A program made the translations under genes and the position numbers. The notes under the pieces were generated by a model. The model was not told where the DNA came from and did no database searches. It saw nothing but the letters and a program-made list of their open reading frames with translations. Positions 14,476 through 26,194 of a DNA stretch of 64,000 nucleotides are shown in pieces (the stretch's first letter is position 1; each line of letters opens with the position of its first letter). Source of the stretch: Helopsaltes ochotensis (taxonomy: Eukaryota; Chordata; Aves; Passeriformes; Locustellidae); the NCBI GenBank assembly GCA_013400155.1, contig VXBM01000136.1, positions 854,906 to 918,905 on the forward strand, in the 5' to 3' direction.

Positions 14476-15286
14476 GTAAGTCAATACAAGGGATTTGTCT
14501 AAAATTAATCTGATGAACATGTAATTAATGGATAATACTTGCTAAAATACTTTTCATTTTATTGCCAATTTTTTAAACCAGGCCAACTGGTTGTGCTCTG
14601 AAGATTAAGCATTGGCAGTAATATTTAGTCATCAACACTTTTAAATTAGGGTTATTCTTATTTAGATTCTTAAGCACCTACTTTCACTGAAGTCTTCAAA
14701 ACGTTGGCTCTAGTCTTTCTGCGACTCACCATGTATTCAATAAATTAGTGTGTTAAGATTACAGAGTTCCTGTGAAATTTGTAATATACACATATATCTT
14801 TGATAGCTTTGAAAAGCCACTGGAAAAGGAGCACAAAGGACTAAGTTTGTTTGAGACAAGTCTGGCTAATGAAAACTTTCTGTTTATGTCATTTGAAAAC
14901 TCATCTTTCTACATAGCTTGTAGTGGGGGGGAAAAAAGATAAAATGTTACCAAATGTCTTATTCAAGTTGGCTGTACAGTCCTTTGCAAAATGGCAGATT
15001 GTTTTTAACAGGCAATTAAAACATTAACTAAATTTGGAACATTTTTGCTCTCCATGGTTAAAGCATAAGATTAAAAGAACCTTCAACTCCGGGCTATTAA
15101 AAGCCCTGGTGTGGACCAATGCTATAAAAAGAAACAGAAAACTACTTTTAAGGAATGGATCTATCAGCCTGGTAAGGGTGTTCAGTTACACAGTGTTGGT
15201 GGGCTAGTTAATCACACCCCGTTGTGGTTTGCTGCTATTTTGTTATACCACCATATATTAATTTGAATATGTTTCTTGTTCCACAG
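14476..15286 (+). other. KCNQ1: KCNQ1 intron between exons 14 and 15
   Basis: An 811-bp intron, GTAAGT to TTCCACAG. Unique AT-rich sequence with no recognised element. The cluster of three short exons within 1.7 kb (13655-15348) agrees with the gene's usual layout. Confidence 0.93.
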
Positions 15287-15348
15287 AGAAAAGCAAAGAT
15301 CGAGGAAATAACACGATTGGTGCCAGGCTGAACAGAGTGGAGGACAAG
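15287..15348 (+). CDS. KCNQ1: KCNQ1 coding exon (equivalent of human exon 15), start of helix D
   Basis: This 62-bp exon lies between a TTCCACAG acceptor and a GTAAGC donor. Joined to the G left by exon 14 it reads EKSKDRGNNTIGARLNRVED, then K, ending on a complete codon. It covers human residues 578-598, with Asn in place of the human Ser at 585. It holds the beginning of helix D, the coiled coil that tetramerises the channel and contains the leucine-zipper site for the PKA anchor AKAP9 (yotiao). G589, R591 and R594, where human long-QT variants occur, are all conserved here. Length and phase equal human exon 15. The remainder of helix D and the C-terminus need one more exon, which I do not find in the 48.6 kb that follow. 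Confidence 0.97.
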
Positions 15349-18300
15349 GTAAGCCTCAGTTGAACTGGCAGTGAATGAGGACATGGTTTGTGATCAAACA
15401 GTGCTTGTTTCATAGGATGTGAAGGAAAATTCAATTAAAAATAGACTTGAATGCCTGGCTTTTCAAGGGGATGGAGTCTAATTTTTTTTGTCACAGATTG
15501 TATTTTTGGTTCTCGTCATTTTAACAGAATAAGAAAAAAAAAATGGAATTTAATTGATTTCAGCCTCTTTTGGGTTTTTTATTTTTGATTGCATATATTG
15601 CATGTGTCTCAATGCTTTACTTCCTTCCTCCACAATAGATAAAAGGCTCTGTTCCTTTAATAACTTAGTATATTATGGCCTGTAAGATTTGCCTTTGATC
15701 CTTGCTCTGTTGTTTACATAAGTCCACCTACAATTCCTTAGAGAGGGAAATAGCAAACCATGTTCCGTCCTGGTTTTCATTCCTTATGATAAGTGGATTT
15801 TCTCCTTCCAAGTGACGTGAATCCAAAAAAAAAAATCGACTTGTTCCATAATCACAAATTAATAGTTAAGTGCTTTGTAAGCCTTTATTTCAGTGTTGGC
15901 TGTGCTTGAGAAAATAGATGACAGGTAGAGCTTGTGTCATTGTTAAAAAATACAGGTTTGCCTATGCTGGCATTTAGGAAAGAAAGGAAGAGTTAAGAAG
16001 AATAGTTTGAATGTTTTACTGATCTCTTGGAATGATTTGGTGAGAGAGTGAAAGCATTTCCTTACTTTAGAGTTATTTCACTCATGTATCTGACCTGATC
16101 ATTAGTTATTAAGACTGAAATTTTTTCCTGTGGAGAAGAACTATGTGATAATCTCATGAAGGTTTTGTTCTGAAGAAATATCAAGCAAATTTTCTTCAAC
16201 ATAAAGGATGTGTGTGCAATATATACCAAGGACTACGAACTAGCGCCCTGACCTGCATTGATTCACTTGTGACATGCCCATTCCTTACACATTTCTCCTG
16301 AATTACTTCAATAAACTTGAATGATATTACTCTGGACTGCACTTCACTCTCCTGGAAATAATGGTGTTTTAAAGAAAACGGGTTTCTTTTGGTATATGGG
16401 ACACACAGGAAGAGTGAAGTAGAAGAGAGGAAGGTAGAGTGCATTTATTACAAAAAAGAATCACTGTGCAATGCTCCCTCACATCTGTGGTTAATATGCG
16501 TTCTTACACATGGAAGCCCTTTCCAGAAAGTTTGGATTACATTTATTTATTTTCTCTCCATAATGTCAACTAAAAGTGTGGAACACTAAGAAATGTCTTG
16601 TGACAAAGAGCAATGACTTTTCAGTGCGGACAAATAATTCTCAAATGGCAGCTAAAGCAGCTTCTCAGTGCTATTTGTAAAATCTCCAGCGAGCCTGGGA
16701 AAGCCTTGCTGTTGTACTGGCTCAGAGATAAGCTGTTTGGGAGTTATTAATTACTCTTTTTTACATCCTTACAAATAAGTACACCGTGAATTTATAGTGA
16801 CTGGGTTTTTATGTCTTGTAATGGGACTGTAAAACACTCCCTGTATAATTTTAGTATAGCTGGGTTAAATTTTAGCCTTGTTTTAAGTAACAGACCCTTC
16901 TTTCTTTGCAGTTGCATGAGGTCATCTGTGGTTTCAGAGTTGTATGTTATCTGCCCTACACAGCTAGTCCTATCTGCAGGAATTTTATCTGAATGTAGCT
17001 GAAAGGTTAAAAATAGAGAATTTCAGTTGGACTCAGCAAACAGTGGTTAACATAAAAACACACTAGCAATGCTAGAATCACATTTTTGCTGCAGCTGTAG
17101 ATGGTGGCCAAAGCTAATTTTTTGGTATTTTAGCTCTCAGAGATTGGTCCTCTCTTTCCCATAAAGTACATGGTGCTTGGTATGCTTTCAGCATACAGTT
17201 AAATCCTTCCTGAGCTGACCATTATATTAAGGATATCAGGTGGTTTTTAAGGTGACAAAATACTTTAAACAGTTTCATCCCATTTGGTTTGTGAATTAGT
17301 TTCCAATCTTGGACTTCAGGAGGAGATATTTTCAGTGCTGCAGGCTAGTGTCAGCATCGGAACACTTGTACATTTGAAAAATCTCCTGTAAATCAGTGGA
17401 GGGCTAAGTACAGCCAACAGTACAGAGGGGATGGCACCTAAAAGGGCTATTTTAAAATAAAAAGCTTAAACAGCAGTGTATTGACAGGCATTATGATCCT
17501 TTATGGCAAAACCCTGAATTTTTAAGTATTGACATCAGCAAAATGTTGTGTTTTCTTCTGTAAATTTAGGAACATGCTCATTTAAGGGAGAGTCCTCTAA
17601 TCTGTTCATCTTGCGCACTGAGGGAAACTTTGACCTTGTGATATACGCAGTTTGTGATCCTGAACAATCCTGTTAGGATTGTTTCCTAACATAAAAAAGC
17701 CAAAGGGATGAATCACTCTTGCAAGAACCTTCCTGCAGATTCCTTCCCGCTGAATGCTGTAATTTGGCAAGACACTGAAAAGGTGGTTTTGTGAATGTGA
17801 CTAGAGACTGCACAGCCTGCTAGGCCTTCGTGAAAAGAAATCCAACGTGTGATCATGGCATATTTTGGCTTTGCCATTGTTCTCTGCTGCTTACAAAGCT
17901 GAGGCTGGCAAATGCTGTGCTCTCCTAAAGGTGTCCTGCCATGCTGGGTGCAGGGGGATGCCCACAGCCCGATCAGCTGGGGTCCGGTGGGAAGGTAACA
18001 GCAGGAGTGCGGCACGCAGGCGGGGCTCTCACACCCTGTGTGCCAATGGTCCAGGAGCATGGTGTAGGTACCTCAGGGAATGTTGTTGAGCAGGATTACA
18101 GCAGCAAATCAATTTATTTGCAGTGACCAGCCTTCCCTTTTCATCCTTGAAACATCTGTGAGTGACTATTCAGCCTACCCTCAAGGAACCTGGCCACAGC
18201 TGGCTTGCTACCAAGCTCAAAATCAAAAACCGTTTTTCCAGATGGGCCCAGCTGTGTGTGCACAGTGCCCTTCCTCCTCACATAGCACTCTTCATCCTCA

Positions 18301-18955
18301 TGCCGCAAGCGCTGCCTGCCAGGGGCTTAATGCTGGGTGTGCCCAGCAGCTCCAGCCAGGAGCAAGCCCACAGCACACTTGGGAAATTCCTTGTCCTGCA
18401 GCTCCTATTTTCTTTTCACAGCACTAATTTTAGCTTGGCTATAAATGATTGCAGTCCTAGCTTTTTAATTTTCACATTAATCTGTTCTTTTTCAGCCTTT
18501 TGCCAACCATTAATTTAGCTATAACAGGCGCAGTTTGCACTTCTCAGGTAATCAGCCAGGCTTGCTGCTTTGGCTGCCCTAAGGAAATTCAGTCTTAAAT
18601 ATGGTCACTGCACAAAATCATCTAGAATATGCAGTGAAGGCTAAAAGTGACCAGTCCCTGGACTCTCTCTGTTGTCCCTACAAACCAGACCTGCCCCATA
18701 TGTCTGTAGGTCCTGCCTGTGAATCTCCCAGAGTAGAATAACACAACCCAGATTTACAAAAAAAGCTTTAAATTATTCTGAGCAGTAGACATTATGCTCT
18801 CTTTCTGCTGTTTTAAAAATAGAAATTAATTTTCTGCAATGATTTGAACACTTTAAGGTTTGCCTTTCAAGAATGTTTCTAGCAATCCAAAGCAATTTTC
18901 TGGGCATCCCTTCTTATATACTCAGAATTGTTCCTGTATCTGACAGTAAGTACCT

Positions 18956-18968
18956 TATATATATATAT
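18956..18968. repeat. (TA)n microsatellite
   Basis: Uninterrupted TA dinucleotides, about six units. A second, TA-rich tract lies at 22187-22207. Confidence 0.85.
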
Positions 18969-21900
18969 CAGGATTGCCAAGGTCATAATTAAAATCTTAT
19001 AACAGACTTTTTCAGCTGCATGAAGCATTAGGAGTTATGTTAGCTGATGCAAAATTTTGAACTGTAGAGATTTAAATGGAGATTTCAATTTTTACAGGAG
19101 ATGGTAGTGAGACGTGACGCCTTTTAACTGAATCAAAAAAACAGTTCTGCAATACAATATTAATTCCAAGCTTATACACATTTTGAATGCTTCTAGCTGA
19201 GGAGGTGAACCCTTATATTCTAACCAGTACTAACCCAAAGAGCAACATAAATATCATTGCATTTTTTTAGATTTATTTGAACAGCAGATAGCAGCACTTT
19301 TAAAATCAATTAAAATGAGATCTATCACATGAAAACATCTACCCTAAAATATGTGCTGCTGTGCTTGTTGAGTTTTGTGGAAATCTGAACTGATCTTGGA
19401 AACCAAAGCTGGAAGGCAGTGTACTTCTCACAGGCCTTTTGAGTTCTAGTTTGCTGATTTGGTTTCCTGTCTTCCATCTACCATGTCTGTGATTACTGAA
19501 CATATAGAGGTCAATAAAATTGTAAGGATGTGATAAATATTTGATGCAGTTTTTGCAGTGAGTGCTGACCATATAACTTTTATAGAGAAATAAGTGCAAA
19601 GGCTTTTTCGAGGTGGCTTTCAAAAAGTGATGAAGACTATCTTAAAACATTTATGTACATGGGGTGACATTTCCTTCTAGCTAAATAATTTTCCGTAATT
19701 GTTTCACTGGAGTGTTGATTTTATCCGTACATATGTTAGAAATCAGCTTGACTGGGACCATGTTGAGGATAGCTCCAAGGAACAGATCAACCATTGACAA
19801 ATTTAGGTCCAGTTTCTGACTTCATTCTTGCTCTTTTCCACTCTTGCGTTCTAATCAACCAGCAGTTCCCCATTGCAAAAGGTTTCATATCTGATTTATT
19901 TTGTTGATTTGCTTAAAAATGTGGTATACATTGCAGAGGAATCTTGCTGTAATGTGAATAAATCTGCTATTCTAGTGTCATAATGCACTAGAATAATCAT
20001 GCCATTTCTAATAATAAACTCTCAGCCAGTTCAAGGCAGAAAAGTTTAGAACATGCTGCAGAGACCATTAAAAGGATTTCTTTGACTGAGGAGCCAACAT
20101 TTTAGTTCTCCCTCATCATGGCAGGCAAAAGCATTAACCTTTAGTAAAGTTGTATGCCTTTGAGAGGACTTCTTTTCGTTGCTGTGACATAGTTTTGCTC
20201 AGCACCATGGATATGGTACTTTTATGACAGCATTTCTGTCATAAATGAAAATATAGATCTGTATTTGTTTATGTCTCGTTATTTGTTGCTCCATATTTAC
20301 AATCCAGTGAGCACACATTAGATAGTTTAACCTTTTACTTAGACAAGTACTAGAACCATCTACACCATCCTGAGTTCAAAAATACCAAGTTTCGTGTTGA
20401 CAGCTTGTTCACCTAAAAGAATTCTTCATGTGTGGCCAGTTTTTCAATTTCATGTGAAACTGCTGCATTCTCTAACATAGGATCAAACCTTGTTGGGTTT
20501 TTCCTCTATTCCTAATGTCATTCTGTAGCCTGGGAACAGATACCATGCTTCCTAGGGTAGCAAAGCAATTAGTGGGAACTTCAAAAAGTCCCTTGACTGA
20601 TGATGCCCTGGTTGCACATTTTGGCTTTTTTTTTTTTTTTTAATTGGATAGAAATGGATTAATTGAATTTAGTTGAATAGATATTGATGGTAAAAAACTG
20701 ACAAACAACCCAACTTTCTGGCCAGTGCTGGAAAGTGAGGTTAAAACCATCACTTGGAGACATGGCTTCAGAAAGTGTCTGGCATGGAAATATTCAGCAC
20801 TTTGCAGGCTGAACATGCTCTAGACATTTCAGGTATTAAATATTGGCAGCTTCTGCAATAGGTCTGTGAGGATTTGCCTTCTCAATGCTGAGAAACGGAA
20901 CTAAAAGCTGTGGGTTTGGCTGGAAGTTTTAAAAGATACGTGAAATCAATAAAAATAAAAACAAACACCACTAAGCAGTTACTCATCTTGTATGTAGTTC
21001 TTGCAATAATGCAGAAGTAATAACCTGAGGGATGTGGAGGAATATTGAGGCATATGGAAGATTAAGTATCCCTATTAATTTAATCCTTAGTCTTTTTCCA
21101 GATGCTGAAGTACAAGCATACGGAAGCAATTTCCGTGCTGAACTTTGTGATGGAGGATGCCCATTTTCTATAAATTGGACTACAACTAAGCACATCCTTC
21201 AACAGTCTGGGTCATTAGGCAGCCTTGCAGTTTTAATAGCTTTTCTCAATCTGATAATATTTCAGTAGATAAACAATGAAAAACTACAGATTTCTGTGTC
21301 CAGTGTCCTATACTTCCCATCTTGCCAGCTACAGTGAAATAAAATAATCAGACTGTGCTGGTTTTGCATTGATTGAATACACACAGGCATACACGATAAA
21401 AAAATGAAAACAAAAAATAATTGCTTGTTGGATTCACTGCTGCCAGAAGCTTCAGTAGCTAGAATAGAAACAAACTGAGAGAGAGAGATTAGGCGAAGCC
21501 ATGGAGAAAGACTCACTTGAGGATTATTAAACAGGATGCCTGTATGTAAACTCCAGTTTAGCAAGTACTTTAAACAGTAGTCAGGGATGAGTTGGTTAAA
21601 AAGAAAAAAAAAAGGAAAACCATGATTTTATGCATATGTACTTTCTTACGATTTTTTTTTTTAGACTGCTATAAGCCTTGCACTAGAAACAAAACTGGAG
21701 CAGATAATTTTTTTCAAGATACCCTTTTTATCCTAGGCTTTCTACACAGCTGCTTGCTGCTGGATTTGGTCACCCACACAGCTTCATGGAACATTGCTGT
21801 GTCGTGCCTTGAGTCTGATCTGTTTACAGAGGCTGTGTAAGCAGCACCTTGTTCCTGTCTAAAGAACATCCATGGGAGGGTTGGCAGAGCCATACCTTGA

Positions 21901-22226
21901 AGACCACAAGGTCTTTGGAGTGGCCTTCACTTGCATCCATTTGTTAGCACCAATTTTAACTCTTTCAAGATCATTAGATCCTATCACTGCACAAATGAAA
22001 ACCAGTCATTTTTTGCATAGATTTTGAAATGGTTTAATATAAACGATGTTAAGTGCTATCTGTAGCCTGTAGGAGAGTTGCTAGGTGTAGTAGCTTAGGT
22101 ATAGTTACCTGGCCTGCAGAGCAGTGTTACAAGCACTTGTGGTCTGTCCCTAAAGTGTCAGCTCTTGGATCAGAGTAAATGTGATTTTATATAAAATATA
22201 TATATATCTAGTATTGAGCATAAATA

Positions 22227-22262
22227 GCTGCAGATAGTGAGAGTGCTGCAGATAGCGAGAGT
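22227..22262. repeat. 18-bp tandem duplication
   Basis: Two adjacent copies of GCTGCAGATAGTGAGAGT differ at one base (T to C at the twelfth position). Units are 22227-22244 and 22245-22262. Likely a replication-slippage duplication; no function is implied. Confidence 0.9.
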
Positions 22263-24300
22263 ACTGTACCTTATCAGCTTCTTTGCTGAAAATGAGAGGG
22301 TACACTTCCTCAGCACTGAAAAATTAAGTTAAGCAATAAAAAATATGATCTTTATTCTCAAGAAGGCTGGCTGAAAGTAGTTCAAACTAACACACAGAGG
22401 CTATGCCAGTACTCAAAATCAATGACTAATTAAGCTCTAGTGACTCATTTGCATGAGTTATCTGTGGTACTCCTCCACAGATTATATGAAGATAAAAAGT
22501 AAAAAAAAAATACTCCTAAAGAGAATAATTCCTGTTTAAGTGAGTTTTGTTGATTTTTTCTGCAAAGTTCTAGTGCTGGTGGATGCAAACAGCAGTTGAG
22601 AAGCATAATGCTGGGGACAGAGTGTAAACCTTTACAAAAGCAAAGTGGTACAAATATACATACATACATATATAATTTTTAATACTGGCAGTGGCTGTGT
22701 GCTTATGATCCACACAGATGTCTGCTTGCTTATTAAAAGCAGAAATCCCAGAGGAATTTTAGCTAACATGCAATATATCCTATAAAATCTAGGAATTTGG
22801 GGAGGGGGAGAAATTGGAGGAATTAAATAATGCCTTGCCAGTTAATAATCTTTTAAACAATCTTCAGATTAGTTGCTGGCTTGGGAATCTGCTGGTGGTG
22901 TTTACATTTGAGTAGGTATGCAAGTGGATATAAGGTCTGCAAATGGGGATGACTCAATCTTTTATCAAACCACATAAAGACTGTTTTGTCTGGCATTCAA
23001 AGATAAACCCAAGCAAGATTTGAAATGTAGCCTCCATCATTCTTGTGCAGAGAGTGTTTACATTTGATGTGGAATGGAAATGCATGGTGCATATGCCGAG
23101 AGAGAATGTGGAACAGTTGTATGGACTAAATACCCTGTAGAGCTGATTAGAGAAAAGGGATTTAAGTGAACAACACGTGTGCACAGCATGCTACACGGAC
23201 AACTTTTATTTGTCTTTCTTATAGGTGAAAGGAAAAGAAATGACCATAAGATCCTCTCTGCTTTTTCGGGGGTGGGTATGTGTGTTGCAGATGAGCAACC
23301 AAAAAACAGTCTGACATATTTGGCAAGTTTTGGGGTTGATACACTAGGATGAACCGTTACTGAAATTAGATGCATCAAAGTTGAAATTGTTCCTTGTCAA
23401 AGATCTGGATTTAGAGTCATCTGGCTGGAATTAAAATACTTTATTTTCATTTACAGTTGAGTATCAGGGAGGGAAAGTGGATGGAGCTGAAAGAATTCTA
23501 TTCAGGCTGCAGTCTTTTCAGGGTTGGAGTCTATTCAGCTCTTGGAAAAGATTCAGAGAAAAGGGAGGTGTACTCCCTTTCTTACACAATGTCCATACCT
23601 TCTGACACCCTATCTGCTCCTCCTGTTATCCCCATCCCTCCCCACCCTTGGCTAAAAGTCGCAAACCAAAACTGGTCCAGGAAGAGAAATAGGAGAAGAA
23701 GCCTTTGCTGTCTGACTCCTGCTTAGGGTTAGGGGAGTCAGAGGGAAGATAAGAAGAAAAATAGGCAGTTATTGAAAGTAGAATATGAGCACAGGATTCA
23801 AAATATACCTACCACTCCTAGAGCTCAGGCAATCGTGAGGGCAAATATAGTTTCCTCAAATCCATCTGTGTTCTTGTGTCCCACCCACTGGGGCTGTCAC
23901 AAAACTACAATTCTCCTTTTAACAAGAAAATTAGAGTTTACATGATTAAAAAAAAAATCTATAAAACTCTAGAGCAAATACGATTACAACAACAATTTAC
24001 ATGTGTTCTAAGTATCCCACCGTTTCAGCAGTGAGCATAGAGCTGTGAACCCATGTCAAAGGCTCTCTTTCTGTTCCAAACTAAGATATGCTCCACTTGG
24101 TACTTCCATCCAGCAGCCCTACCTGGCACAGTGCGATTGACCTTGTATGCCATGGGTGTAACCATCTGATCAGCTGCCTCCCTTTGGATGGACTCTGTGG
24201 CAGCTTTGTTATTTCCATCACGGCATGAAAGGTCCTGCTCTGACAGGTTAAGCACACAAAATAGAGAAGGGAAGGGAGAAAGAAAAATATTGCTTCCTTC

Positions 24301-24354
24301 TTTTACAGCTAAGGTGCAGGAAGTGACTTGCCTTGGCATCTGTGACACTACCAG
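24301..24354 (+). repeat. MIR-like SINE fragment (tentative)
   Basis: The order TTTTACAGCTAAGGTGCAGG, AAGTGACTTGCC, then a TGTGACACT segment resembles the central core of the ancient amniote MIR/CORE SINE family (the part reading, in general form, acagatgaggaaactgag...aagtgacttgccc...). The match is short and diverged, so this could be chance. Confidence 0.35.
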
Positions 24355-26164
24355 GAATTCAGCTTAAGCTGTGTCTGGGACTTAAACACAAATTAGCATT
24401 CCTTTTTGTTTGTTGTACTTAAGCTCCCCTCTAGTTTTGAATAATTATATTGGCCAGTGCAGGGTTCAACATAATCATATCCCATTAATACTAAAACCAT
24501 CCAGTACTTGAGAACAGCATATATAAACACATAAACCACACCAACCCAGCCAGTATAAATGTACTGGGACTATTTTAGACACTGCATTTTAAATCATCTA
24601 GAAATTAATCTAGTAACATTATTTTGTAGCCCGGGAACCGAGGGGTGGAGAGGACTGAACAAGCTTAAATGACACAGAAACTGTCATACATGTGGATAAT
24701 TATGCATGTAGTTTTGAAAGCTAAACAAATTATATTAAATGCAGTATTTTCACAGTCAAGCAGAGAGCAATATTCAATGGAGTTCAAATATTCATGTGAG
24801 TTTCTATTTTAAAAATCTTGGATCCAACATTGCTCGCTATTGACCCTTCTGTGACATCTGTTAATCTTGGGTTTATTTCAATTTTTTTCTCTCTCTTTTT
24901 TTAAACAGATGACTCCACTTAAATCAACACTTGGTTTCCATTAGACAGATAGAAGGTGATTCACTTAGTAACATGTGCATCTTTATCTAGTTAAGTCCTA
25001 ATAGCCTTAATATATCAAGGAAGCTGGTGTGATTAACAGCACTAAAGGCTTTGTCAGACACTTCACCCAATAAATACTGCCCTTTGTCCAGTCATAGAAA
25101 AAGAGTGAACTAATAGATTGGGTTTCCAAACTGAAAATGTGTACAGCCCTGTTAAGTATTCTAAAATTATCCCTATAAAAATATATGTTGACAATAGGAG
25201 TTAGATCTACATCTCTCTCTGTGTTTGTACATGTCTGCCAATCCCAGTGTGTTTTGGCTCTTTGCCCTGCCTGGGCTGTCCTTTTTCTGCTTTATCATTT
25301 CATGATGCAGCCACCACTTGTGTATGATTTTCCTCCTGTTCACTTGCACTTGGGGCAGATTCTTTTAACAGTTCTTTGTCTCTGGTTGTCATAGTTTATC
25401 TGTCCTGGGGTAGAGGGATGTGTGAGCATCAGTTTTGCCACTCCAGTTAGTGATAGCAACAGAGACATCTGACTTGGCTTGACCATCATATAGGATAATC
25501 CTGCCAAATGAGGCAATCAAAACAAAAACCCCAGGAGTAAAATGTATTTAAAATTTCACCTTGAATGGAGATGGGGTCCTTGCTTCATCATAGTTGAAGT
25601 TGTCTGGAAGCTTCCCAGTTGTGCCACCAGTGTCTGTGAGTGCATGCTGTGGTTGTCGAGGTACTGAAGGAAGCCTTTATTCTGCTTCTATCCCGAGTTT
25701 CTAGAGAGCTTCAACCACAGGAGTTTTACAGCAGAACACCTTAGAAAGGAAATGGTCCAAGCTTTGAGGTCAACCAGCCAGTCCCACAGAGATTTTGCCA
25801 TAATCTCTCAGCAGAATTTTGGTATCCGAAATGGGTGGGGAGAAACACAGTGCCTTTTCACTCAGGCAAGAGCTGTAGATTCTGCTATAGCCCAGAGTTC
25901 ATACTCTTTTGGATAACACAGTGCCCTGCAGGCACACTGGCCTGGGGCCCAGGTATCCATCAAGCAGCATTTGGGTGGCACTGCATCCACACATGGCTTA
26001 TTGGTGCGGGCATGATGGTGTGCAAACATCCAGCTCTTTCTGAACTTAGCATGGGCAGCACTGGTCCTGCTGTCTTTGCAGCACAGCTTTGACTGTAGCT
26101 GACTTGACACAATGCTCACAATGAATGGGTCATTCAAAAGCTGCTCCAAGATAGCAGTTGACAA

Positions 26165-26194
26165 AGCTAGGTTTGAATCCGAGCCTTCTGAATC
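26165..26194 (+). repeat. MIR-like SINE fragment (tentative)
   Basis: AGCTAGGTTTGAATCCGAGC followed by CTTCTGAATC resembles the MIR segment downstream of its core (gctgggattcgaacccgag-cttctgactc). Only about 30 bp is convincing. It also resembles a tRNA B box, but no A box, acceptor stem or cloverleaf surrounds it, so it is not a tRNA gene. Confidence 0.4.

Noticed and set aside
23723..23734. TTAGGGTTAGGG, two telomere-like units
   Set aside because: Two units are too few to call an interstitial telomeric repeat.
26165..26194. tRNA-like B box GGTTTGAATCC
   Set aside because: No A box, acceptor stem or cloverleaf could be formed around it; a MIR-like fragment fits better.
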